NCBI GenBank assembly: GCA_964407325.1
Contig: CAYOVA010000011.1
Coordinates: 1 to 40,031, forward strand
Origin: JAOAFZ01 sp964407325
GTDB lineage: Bacteria > Patescibacteriota > Microgenomatia > UBA1406 > GWC2-37-13
Reading direction: 5' to 3'
DNA length: 40,031 nt
The stretch's first letter is position 1; each line of letters opens with the position of its first letter. This document shows positions 23,507-30,900 of this stretch, one piece after another. Below the pieces are notes generated by a model. That model made no database searches and had not been told where the DNA came from. It was given only the letters and a program-made list of their open reading frames with translations. A program made the translations under genes and the position numbers.

Positions 23507-24223
23507 TTACTTTAAAACTGATTCATACCCGTTCTTTTCAATCTCTTCAGCTAATGTGTGATCGCCAACTTTCTTTAATTCACCATTAGCTATTATTAAC
23601 ACATTATCCGGCTTTAAATAGTGAAGAATACGGTTGTAATGGGTAATAACAACATATGTTTTTCCTTGTCTGTGCTTTTCGAGGTATTGGGCAATGGTTT
23701 TCAGAGCATCAACATCAACTCCGGTATCAACTTCATCGAAAACTAAAAAGTTTTTATCAAGCACCATGGCCTGCAATACTTCAAGTTTCTTTTTTTCTCC
23801 TCCTGAAGCTCCGTCATTCAGTGATCTCTCAAGGAGGTCTTCTGAAATCTTCAGTTCCTTAGCAATTTCTTTTACCTGCTTGTAGATTTCAACGGGATTT
23901 TTTTTCCCCTCCATTGCAAGACGAAGCATCTGCTGAACTTTAACACCAGATAATGATAAGGGAGACTGGAATGAAAGGAAAATACCTTGTTCTGCACGTT
24001 CATTGGCTTCCATTTCGGTGATATCTTCTCCGTTGGCTTCGATCTTTGAACCTTCTTCGATAGTGTAGGAAGGATGTCCCATAATGCTGTAAGCCAGTGT
24101 AGATTTCCCTGACCCATTGGGACCCATGACCGCATAGATTTTGCCTTCTTCAAACTCAAAGTTTATATTTTTGAGAATAGGCTTCTCGTCGATAGAAACA
24201 GACAAGTTAGATAACGTTATCAT
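23507..24223 (-). CDS. sufC: Fe-S cluster assembly ATPase SufC
   Basis: An ABC-type ATPase of about 238 residues that drives the SufBCD scaffold. It shows Walker A GPNGSGKST near residue 35, the Q-loop in FLSFQSPLSLSGV, the signature SGGEKKK, Walker B FLVFDEVDTGVD and the switch His in VVITHYNRIL, with the SufC-specific lack of a membrane partner gene nearby. It is the first gene of the operon. The ATG at 24223 is preferred to a TTG at 24229 because the extended -10 box ends 7 bases before it, giving a leaderless start. Confidence 0.95.
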   Translation of the reverse strand: MITLSNLSVSIDEKPILKNINFEFEEGKIYAVMGPNGSGKSTLAYSIMGHPSYTIEEGSKIEANGEDITEMEANERAEQGIFLSFQSPLSLSGVKVQQMLRLAMEGKKNPVEIYKQVKEIAKELKISEDLLERSLNDGASGGEKKKLEVLQAMVLDKNFLVFDEVDTGVDVDALKTIAQYLEKHRQGKTYVVITHYNRILHYLKPDNVLIIANGELKKVGDHTLAEEIEKNGYESVLK

Positions 24224-24230
24224 AGGCAAT

Positions 24231-24239
24231 AGTTTACCA
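24231..24239 (-). promoter_or_regulatory. Extended -10 promoter of the SUF-oxidoreductase operon
   Basis: TGGTAAACT on the minus strand, 7 bases before the ATG of sufC. It lies only a few bases from the oppositely oriented -10 box of the GNAT gene at 24247-24252, so the two promoters probably compete. No IscR/SufR-like palindrome was recognised. Confidence 0.55.
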
Positions 24240-24243
24240 TACC

Positions 24244-24252
24244 TGATATAAT
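24244..24252 (+). promoter_or_regulatory. Extended -10 promoter of the GNAT-DUF1801 pair
   Basis: TGATATAAT, a perfect extended -10 element. The ATG at 24266 follows 13 bases later, so the leader would be about six bases. Confidence 0.6.
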
Positions 24253-24265
24253 TCGTGCCACTAAT

Positions 24266-25048
24266 ATGGCACTCTCAGAGCTTCCCATAAATCCACGAAT
24301 CGAGGTACAGGAATTAATGAAACGTATTCCTTTCTGTGATGTAAGAAGAAAAGGTGATCAATCAATACTCTTTGGAGGTTTTAGAAATCAAGATGAAGGT
24401 GTCGACTTTACAATAGTTAACCCTGATGAAGCTGAGGAGTTATTGGTCCCTTTAGAAGAAACATGGCCAAGTCAATTTTCTGAAGATACTCCCTCATCTG
24501 AACTTTGGTTCAATGGTGTGTTACTCCGAGAACACTTTCGAAGGAATCCATACAATGATATGTTCCTATTACCCTGTGCTCACGCTCCAGGTACTCCAGA
24601 CTATGCATTTGCCTTTTCAGCTAGTTATAGATCTGGTGAACGAACAACTCCTTTGGGTGCAGCAGTTGCAATGTGGAATAAATTATCACCAGAAAAAATT
24701 GCTATACCTGCATTTGCAATAAAACCTTCAGCCAGAAAACAGGGTATTGGTAAATGGCTTTTTCGATATATGACTACTTTATTTCAGCTTTCAGCAACAG
24801 GTATGCGCATAGAATGTGACACAAATGAAAATTCTAGTCAAGTTTCAGGGGGATGGTCTCCTGTTCCAGCATGGGAAGCATGGGGAATGCAGCAATACGG
24901 CAGATTGCCACATTATGGAACCAATGACCCAGGAGTTGGTGATGGGATTACTTTTTTTGGGAATATTGATGAAATGGAACAAAGCTGGGTGCAAAGAGAT
25001 CCACAGTTTTTGATATGGAGAAAATATATGCAAGCAATGTTAAGATAA
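24266..25048 (+). CDS. GNAT-like N-acetyltransferase
   Basis: A 260-residue protein. The C-terminal half has an acetyl-CoA binding signature IPAFAIKPSARKQGIGKWLF (RKQGIG fits Q/RxxGxG/A) and then MRIECDTNENSSQVSGGWSP. The N-terminal 90 residues are not recognised; they contain a VNPDEAEELLVPLEETWPSQ stretch. Substrate is unknown. It is transcribed divergently from sufC from its own extended -10 promoter, with the DUF1801 gene 7 bases downstream. Confidence 0.75.
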   Translation: MALSELPINPRIEVQELMKRIPFCDVRRKGDQSILFGGFRNQDEGVDFTIVNPDEAEELLVPLEETWPSQFSEDTPSSELWFNGVLLREHFRRNPYNDMFLLPCAHAPGTPDYAFAFSASYRSGERTTPLGAAVAMWNKLSPEKIAIPAFAIKPSARKQGIGKWLFRYMTTLFQLSATGMRIECDTNENSSQVSGGWSPVPAWEAWGMQQYGRLPHYGTNDPGVGDGITFFGNIDEMEQSWVQRDPQFLIWRKYMQAMLR

Positions 25049-25055
25049 TACCTAT

Positions 25056-25457
25056 ATGGAAAAACCACATGATATTCCTTCATATAACAGAGCACAAACA
25101 CCAGAGTTTCGCGAGATTTGTGAAGAGCTTGAAAAAATTATTAGTGACAATTTTCCTAAGGCGGAAAGTAAACTTTGGCATGGTGGACCAGTATGGTTTC
25201 TTGACGGTAATCCCATTGTGGGATACTGGGCACGGAAAGATTCTGTTCAATTATTATTCTGGAGTGGACAATCATTTGATGAACCTGGTTTGAAGCCTGA
25301 AGGAACATTTAAAGCTGCCGAGAAGAGATATACCAGTAAAGATGAAATTGATGGCGTGGGAATTGCAGGCTGGCTTAAAAAAGCTGAAAAAATCCAGTGG
25401 GATTATAAAAACATAGTGAAGAGGAAGGGAGTGTTAGTGAAGATTGGTAAGTGGTAA
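25056..25457 (+). CDS. DUF1801 (YdhG-like) domain protein
   Basis: A 133-residue protein with the DUF1801 pattern: an N-terminal helix REICEELEKIISDNFPKAES, then KLWHGGPVWFLDGNPIVGYW and LLFWSGQSF, a small alpha/beta fold related to the iron-chaperone frataxin-like YdhG group. Biochemical function in bacteria is not established. A GATAAT lies 6 bases before its ATG inside the end of the GNAT gene, so it may have an additional start. It ends 4 bases from the convergent tsaD gene. Confidence 0.8.
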   Translation: MEKPHDIPSYNRAQTPEFREICEELEKIISDNFPKAESKLWHGGPVWFLDGNPIVGYWARKDSVQLLFWSGQSFDEPGLKPEGTFKAAEKRYTSKDEIDGVGIAGWLKKAEKIQWDYKNIVKRKGVLVKIGKW

Positions 25458-25461
25458 TTAT

Positions 25462-26541
25462 TCATGGCCGCACCTTCATAAACTTCATATCCGTTTTGTA
25501 GGTTACGAAAGCGGGCAAAGACAACCGCGGAACTCTATCCAACGAATCTCCTTCTTTCACAAACTGCCCTTTTGAAGCTTTGTAAAATCCCGCAACTCCG
25601 ATCATTGCGGCGTTATCAAAATTGAGGTATTTATAGGGCGGAAAATGCACTTTCCAGTTGTTCTTTTTGGCTTCTGCGCGGAACAAGTTACGCAGCCTTT
25701 GATTCACCGATACTCCTCCGCCAAGAATGATATTGGAAACTTCTGTTTCTTTAACTGCCATGCGGGTTTTCCTTAGTAAATGTTCATATACAGCTTCCTG
25801 AAATGAACTTGCCAGGAAGCGTACATTGTGAAGTTTTTCCTCTTCTGTCAACTCCCGAACTTTATACAAAAATGACGTTTTTAATCCGGAAAATGAAAAA
25901 TTAAGGGAATGGTTATTTAAAAGAGGTCTTGGAAGTTCATATTTCACTTCATTGTTTACTTCCTTTGCCAGCCTTTCAATAACGGGGCCACCCGGGTAAC
26001 TGAACCCTATCATTCGTGCAGCTTTATCAAGAGCTTCGCCGGCTGCGTCATCAACTGTGCGCCCGATTACTTCGTACGTTAAATGGTCGGTGAATAAGAC
26101 TAACTCAGTATGTCCCCCGGATACAAGCAACACCAGATACGGAAACTCAAACTCCCGTTCAGGCTTTCCAGCACGATTCTGTACAAAGTTGGAATAGATG
26201 TGTCCTTCCATGTGGTTAACTGCCACAACTGGTTTATTAAACTTTTCTGCAAGTTCTTTAATTTTCCTTATTCCAACTTCAAGCGCCAGTGCCTGTCCGG
26301 GACCTTGGGTTACCGCAAATACATCGATATCTGCTCCTGTAAATCCAGCTTTCTTAAATGTCTTCTCTACAACCCAATCAATACGTTCAATATGAGCACG
26401 TTTTGCAAGCGATGGTACAACTCCTCCCCATTGCTGGTGCACAAGGACCTGGGAATAGATTACAGAGGATAATACTCGACGTCCATCGACTATTGCTGCT
26501 GATGTTTCGTCAAGAGAAGTGTCTATTGCGAAGATTTTCAT
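25462..26541 (-). CDS. tsaD: tRNA N6-threonylcarbamoyladenosine transferase TsaD
   Basis: TsaD transfers the threonylcarbamoyl group to A37 of ANN-decoding tRNAs (t6A). The 359-residue protein has the ASKHA start FAIDTSLDETSAAIVDG, metal-binding His110 and His114 in NHMEGHIYS, LLVSGGHTELV, DDAAGEALDKAARMI, GGPVIERLA and the C-terminal NAAMIGVAGF. The last 40 residues past the core are basic. It overlaps the upstream tsaC-tsaE fusion gene by ATGA, so both steps of the pathway are made together. Confidence 0.95.
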   Translation of the reverse strand: MKIFAIDTSLDETSAAIVDGRRVLSSVIYSQVLVHQQWGGVVPSLAKRAHIERIDWVVEKTFKKAGFTGADIDVFAVTQGPGQALALEVGIRKIKELAEKFNKPVVAVNHMEGHIYSNFVQNRAGKPEREFEFPYLVLLVSGGHTELVLFTDHLTYEVIGRTVDDAAGEALDKAARMIGFSYPGGPVIERLAKEVNNEVKYELPRPLLNNHSLNFSFSGLKTSFLYKVRELTEEEKLHNVRFLASSFQEAVYEHLLRKTRMAVKETEVSNIILGGGVSVNQRLRNLFRAEAKKNNWKVHFPPYKYLNFDNAAMIGVAGFYKASKGQFVKEGDSLDRVPRLSLPAFVTYKTDMKFMKVRP

Positions 26542-27599
26542 GAGTCCATGTGAATTGTTAGCTGTCGTTCTGTTTCTGCTTTATGTTCCAGTTCAATATA
26601 GATGATATTTGCTTTTTCTTTAAATTGGTCATAGATTTTCCCCAGTTTTTCTCCCCATTCAAACACAATTACATTTCCAGACTTCATCAAATCATCAATT
26701 CCTAAGTGGTTAAATTCTTCCTCTTCCATAATGTTATATAAATCAAAGTGGTACAAATGGTTAAATGGACCTTCTTTGATATCATATTCGTAATAAATTA
26801 CAAATGTAGGAGACACAACATCTTGAATACCAAAGTGTTCTGCAATTCCTTTTGTGAAGACAGTTTTGCCACTCCCTAAGTCTCCTTTTAAAATAAAAAT
26901 TAAAGGTTTCTCAGCAGCGCTATGCTGTTTAATCAGATTTTCAGCTACCGCTTTTGTCTGTTCCTCCGACTTTGTCACAACAACCTGTTTCTCATTAAGA
27001 AGGATATCCCCTACACGTAATACCGTTATATCCTCTCCTGTCAGGTCAACAACAGTTGATGGCTTATTCCGAGGCAACTTCCCTGCATCTACAACGGCTG
27101 CTAACAGCGATTTCTTCTTTTCAGAGAGAGTTTTTAGAAGTGAATCCAGTGAATAATGAGGATTATCCCCCGATAAATTTGCCGATGTTGCTGTTAACGG
27201 TTTACCATAAGCGTTCACAAGCTCATTTACGGCTTCAAAGTCAGGAATACGAACGCCTAATGTACCTTTTTCAGATTCAAGCCGGTTATCCAGCACATGT
27301 TTTGAAGGCAGAGCGATCGTATAAGGCCCCGGTAACAACTCGTCCAGCATCCGTGCGTGTTCTTCTGAAACTTCGCACACCTCCGCTATCCTTTCTTTTG
27401 TTCCACAAAAAACCGAGATCGCCTTCCCGGGTGGTCTCTCCTTAAACTCTAACAGTTTTCTTACCGCTTCCTTGTTTGACGAATCGCACAACAAGCCGTA
27501 TACTGTATCCGAAGGAAAAACGATGACCCCACCCTTTCGTAAAGTTTCCAGAATTTGAGGAAACCATTGATCCCTTTTATTGAACTGAAAAATGTTCAT
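26538..27599 (-). CDS. TsaC-TsaE fusion protein for t6A synthesis
   Basis: A 353-residue fusion. Residues 1 to about 200 are a TsaC/YrdC/Sua5-type L-threonylcarbamoyladenylate synthase (PSDTVYGLLCDS, KERPPGKAISVF, GVRIPD, LTATSANLSG). After a short linker, residues from about 212 are TsaE/YjeE, the P-loop ATPase that stimulates TsaD-TsaB, with GDLGSGKT at 239-246 and SPTFVIYYEY, and a Walker-B-like VIVFEWGEKL. Both halves look intact. It is followed by tsaD with a 4-base overlap. TsaB was not found in this window. The promoter is uncertain: a TATAGT lies only 2 bases before the ATG. Confidence 0.92.
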   Translation of the reverse strand: MNIFQFNKRDQWFPQILETLRKGGVIVFPSDTVYGLLCDSSNKEAVRKLLEFKERPPGKAISVFCGTKERIAEVCEVSEEHARMLDELLPGPYTIALPSKHVLDNRLESEKGTLGVRIPDFEAVNELVNAYGKPLTATSANLSGDNPHYSLDSLLKTLSEKKKSLLAAVVDAGKLPRNKPSTVVDLTGEDITVLRVGDILLNEKQVVVTKSEEQTKAVAENLIKQHSAAEKPLIFILKGDLGSGKTVFTKGIAEHFGIQDVVSPTFVIYYEYDIKEGPFNHLYHFDLYNIMEEEEFNHLGIDDLMKSGNVIVFEWGEKLGKIYDQFKEKANIIYIELEHKAETERQLTIHMDS

Positions 27600-27672
27600 A
27601 TACTATAAGTTTTTGTATTGCTTTAGATTGTAACAGCAAGCAAATAGCTTGTTATCAATTTTATCAGAAATT

Positions 27673-27681
27673 TGGTAAAAT
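27673..27681 (+). promoter_or_regulatory. Extended -10 promoter of ftsH
   Basis: TGGTAAAAT, 8 bases before the ATG at 27690; a weak TTATCA 18 bases upstream could serve as -35. A short dyad CAAGC-AAATA-GCTTG precedes it at about 27637-27651 and might be a regulator site. Confidence 0.55.
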
Positions 27682-27689
27682 AATCGCCT

Positions 27690-29570
27690 ATGGCAAAAGA
27701 ACAAAAAAAACCATTACAGCAACGTAAATCGAAGAAAACGTCTGAGTTTAGGATTAATTTTGATCCTCGATCTATCTTCGTTGCTATTCTTATTTTTTTT
27801 ATTGGCTTAACTGTGTACAGTTCGTATGGAGATCAGGAGACTAAAAACAGTCCCGAAAAGTCACTTACCCAGGTTATTAACGATGTTCGTAATAATCAGG
27901 TACGAAATATTGAAGTGGAAGAAAATACAGTAATTGCTACCTACAAAAATGGTGATACTGCCAAAGCATTTAAAGAAGACGGTGAAAGTATTTTTACCGC
28001 ATTTCAGGCCGCAAATGTGGATCCAAAACAAACAAATATAACAGTAAAGGATACCAGTGGAAGAAACATCTGGCTAAGTTTGTTGTTTAACTTCCTCCCG
28101 CTTGCACTTGGATTAGGTTTACTGCTTTTCCTGTGGAGAAAAGCACAAGGAGCACAAGATTCAGTATTCTCGTTTGGACAGTCCCGAGCAAAACGATTTA
28201 ACAAAGATAATCCGAAAGTAACTTTTGCTGATATAGCAGGTATTGATGAAGCAAAAAAAGAAACTGAAGAAGTTGTCGACTTCCTTAAAAACCCAGAAAA
28301 ATATAAAAAAGTTGGCGCGCGAACTCCAAAAGGGGTAATATTAGTGGGACCTGCTGGAACAGGTAAAACATTACTTGCCAAAGCCGTCGCCGGTGAAGCA
28401 GGCGTTCCGTTCTTCTCCATTGCAGGTTCTGAATTTATGGAAATGCTTGTGGGAATTGGCGCAGCCCGTGTTCGCGACTTATTCTTAACAGCAAAAAAAG
28501 CGGCGCCGTCAATTATCTTTATTGACGAAATCGACGCAATAGGACGTTCACGATCCAGTGGAGTTATGCCTGCACACGATGAACGCGAGCAAACATTAAA
28601 TCAAATTCTTGTTGAGATGGATGGATTTACTCCAAATGAGCAGGTGGTGGTTATCGCCGCAACGAATCGTGGAGACTTGCTTGATTCCGCTCTCTTAAGA
28701 CCAGGCCGCTTTGACCGTAGAATCCAGGTGGATTATCCTGACCTAGAAGGCCGAAAAGAAATTATGCGCATCCATTCGCAGGGTAAACCTTTTGAGGACG
28801 ATGTCAACTGGGATAAGGCAGCTGCCCGTACAGTAGGCTTTTCAGGAGCAGATCTTGAGAATATGTTAAACGAAGCGGCTATTCTTGCCGCACGCCAGGG
28901 AAAAGACTCAATCAGCTATAACGATATCGAAGAAGCAGCAACAAAAGTCAAACTCGGTCCCGAGAAAAAAAGACTTCAGTCTGAACATGACAAGAAAATT
29001 ACGGCATATCACGAAGCAGGGCACGCGGTAGTTTCACACTATCTGCACCAGACTGATATGGTAACCCGTATTTCTATCGTTTCACGCGGTATGGCACTGG
29101 GATTTACCTTAATACCACCTGCTTCCGATCGACTGCACATTTCAAAAGAGAGTTTACTTGAACGAATTGCAGTAATGATGGGAGGACGTGCAGCAGAGGA
29201 AGTCATTTTTAACGATGTCACCACTGGTGCAGCAAATGACTTTAGCCAGGCAACACGAATTGCCCGCGCGATGGTGATGCTCTACGGCATGAGTAAACTG
29301 GGCCCTATCAACTACGGCACTTTAACCGATGTTACCGATTCGAGTAGACCGGTAATGGAATCGCAAGACATTTCTCAAGAGATGCTCGGGAAAATTGACG
29401 TTGAAATAAAGAAAATACTTGATGAAGCCTACTCAAAAGCAGTAAATATTATTAAGACACATCGGAAAGAAATGGATAGAGTCGCACTCGCTCTTGTTGA
29501 AAAGGAGAACATGGATCAGGTAGAATTTGAAGCAATAGTAGGTCAAAAAACAAAGAATGCAAAAAAGTAA
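27690..29570 (+). CDS. ftsH: ATP-dependent zinc metalloprotease FtsH
   Basis: A membrane-bound AAA+ protease (626 residues) that degrades membrane and regulatory proteins. It has two transmembrane segments (about 29-43 and 128-149) around an external domain, Walker A GPAGTGKT at 220-227, Walker B IFIDEID at 276-282, the second region of homology ATNRGDLLDSALLRPGRFDR, and the zinc motif HEAGH at 441-445. The central pore loop reads MLVGIG, with Leu253 where the classical motif has Phe. It overlaps the exonuclease gene by 14 bases. Confidence 0.97.
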   Translation: MAKEQKKPLQQRKSKKTSEFRINFDPRSIFVAILIFFIGLTVYSSYGDQETKNSPEKSLTQVINDVRNNQVRNIEVEENTVIATYKNGDTAKAFKEDGESIFTAFQAANVDPKQTNITVKDTSGRNIWLSLLFNFLPLALGLGLLLFLWRKAQGAQDSVFSFGQSRAKRFNKDNPKVTFADIAGIDEAKKETEEVVDFLKNPEKYKKVGARTPKGVILVGPAGTGKTLLAKAVAGEAGVPFFSIAGSEFMEMLVGIGAARVRDLFLTAKKAAPSIIFIDEIDAIGRSRSSGVMPAHDEREQTLNQILVEMDGFTPNEQVVVIAATNRGDLLDSALLRPGRFDRRIQVDYPDLEGRKEIMRIHSQGKPFEDDVNWDKAAARTVGFSGADLENMLNEAAILAARQGKDSISYNDIEEAATKVKLGPEKKRLQSEHDKKITAYHEAGHAVVSHYLHQTDMVTRISIVSRGMALGFTLIPPASDRLHISKESLLERIAVMMGGRAAEEVIFNDVTTGAANDFSQATRIARAMVMLYGMSKLGPINYGTLTDVTDSSRPVMESQDISQEMLGKIDVEIKKILDEAYSKAVNIIKTHRKEMDRVALALVEKENMDQVEFEAIVGQKTKNAKK

Positions 29571-30510
29571 GCTCCTGATCATAGATGGCCATGCAATGAT
29601 ACATCGTGCGTATCATGCGCTTCCTCCTTTAAGGACCAAAACCGGCATACCAACAAATGCAATTTACGGTTTTTTTTCGATGCTATATCTTGCACTGCAA
29701 GGGATGAAGCCAGATTACGTAGCAGTAGCTTTTGATACTCCTGTCCCCACCTTTCGTAAGGAACTGTTAGATACCTATCAGGCCTCTCGACCGGCTCCGG
29801 AAGAAAACCTTGTCCAGCAGTTTAACCTGATAAAAGAACTATTAGATGCTGCCCATGTATGCCGGTTAGAAGCACCTGGATTTGAAGCAGATGACGTTAT
29901 AGGAACACTGGCAGTCAAGTTTGCCGCACCGGAACTGGATGTATACATTCTTACCGGCGACAAAGATATTCTCCAGCTGGTAAACGATCACGTAAAAGTA
30001 GTAATGCCCAAAATCGGCTTAAGCCAGACTGTGGAATATGATGCAGAAGCTGTTAGAGGCAAAATGTTCGTGTATCCGGAACATATTCCTGATTATAAAG
30101 CACTGTGCGGAGATCCCTCTGATAACTATAGTGCTATCAAAGGAATTGGACCGAAGACTGCTTACAAACTACTCACCCAATTTACAACGATAGAAAACAT
30201 GTATGCCCATCTAGATGAACTCGCTGATGAAAAACTAAGGCAAAAACTGAAAGATGGCGAAGAGGCAGTAAAATTACTAAAACACATTGCAACAATTCAT
30301 ACTACCGTTCCCGTAGCCATTCCTCCGCTGGAAGAAATGAAAGCAGATCCATTTACAACAGAGCTGAAAGAAACATTTCAAAAATATGAAATGGGATCAA
30401 TGTTACGTAGATATTTCCCAGAAACACCAGAACAAAAACCCGAAGCTGCACAAGCACCAAAAGCTGAAGCGAAACCAAAAAAAGACTCTTCACAAATGGA
30501 CATGTTTTAA
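29557..30510 (+). CDS. Stand-alone 5'-3' exonuclease (PolA N-terminal domain type)
   Basis: A 317-residue flap endonuclease/5'-3' exonuclease that removes primers and flaps at the lagging strand. It matches the N-terminal domain of DNA polymerase I without the polymerase: LLIIDGHAMIHRAYHALPPL, VAFDTPVPTFR, EAPGFEADDVIGTLA, YILTGDKDILQLV with catalytic aspartates, and the helix-hairpin-helix KGIGPKTAYKLLTQF. The last 30 residues are a Lys/Pro/Ala-rich flexible tail ending exactly in QMDMF, which fits the beta-clamp-binding pentapeptide QL(S/D)LF. The start overlaps ftsH by 14 bases. Confidence 0.92.
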   Translation: MQKSKLLIIDGHAMIHRAYHALPPLRTKTGIPTNAIYGFFSMLYLALQGMKPDYVAVAFDTPVPTFRKELLDTYQASRPAPEENLVQQFNLIKELLDAAHVCRLEAPGFEADDVIGTLAVKFAAPELDVYILTGDKDILQLVNDHVKVVMPKIGLSQTVEYDAEAVRGKMFVYPEHIPDYKALCGDPSDNYSAIKGIGPKTAYKLLTQFTTIENMYAHLDELADEKLRQKLKDGEEAVKLLKHIATIHTTVPVAIPPLEEMKADPFTTELKETFQKYEMGSMLRRYFPETPEQKPEAAQAPKAEAKPKKDSSQMDMF

Positions 30511-30525
30511 GTATTCTTATAACCT

Positions 30526-30900
30526 ATGGCACCCGATACAGCACAAAACGTATTTGTTATGGCAAAACTAATGATTGAGCATAATTTTCTCGCAATGGCT
30601 TTCTTAGGCGGTCTAATTGCCTCCATGGGATATGCACTATGGAAACCTTCAAGAGGAGCTATATTCTTAATGATTGGTTTTGGATTACTGCTTTTTGCAT
30701 TTCAGTACGAAAAACATATAGCAGATGCGTTAATTGAACAAACTACAGGAAGTCTTATTACTGAACGGCAATCTGGAAGAATAGAGTGGCTTGTACAAAA
30801 AGTACTTGGAAAAGCAGCTACACCGCTTCTGTACCTTTCCGGTTTTGCGTCGCTCTGCGTAGGGGCTTTCTTACTACTCAAACAAAGGAAGCATTCTTAA
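30526..30900 (+). CDS. Small three-pass membrane protein of unknown function
   Basis: A 124-residue protein with three hydrophobic segments: about 22-40, 45-60 and 98-117. The soluble loop has EQTTGSLITERQSGRIEWLV. No family is recognised. The ATG at 30526 gives MAPDTAQNVFVMAK; a second ATG at residue 12 is also possible. It follows the exonuclease by 15 bases and is probably cotranscribed with ftsH. Its stop codon overlaps that of convergent secA by three bases, which leaves no space for a terminator between them. Confidence 0.65.
   Translation: MAPDTAQNVFVMAKLMIEHNFLAMAFLGGLIASMGYALWKPSRGAIFLMIGFGLLLFAFQYEKHIADALIEQTTGSLITERQSGRIEWLVQKVLGKAATPLLYLSGFASLCVGAFLLLKQRKHS

Noticed and set aside
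27637..27651. Short dyad CAAGC-AAATA-GCTTG upstream of ftsH as a CIRCE or terminator
   Set aside because: It has only five paired bases, does not match CIRCE, and has no T-run; it is mentioned only as a possible weak site.
28004..28420. Minus-strand open frame of 138 codons opposite ftsH
   Set aside because: It mirrors the codon pattern of the AAA+ domain of ftsH and has no start signals.
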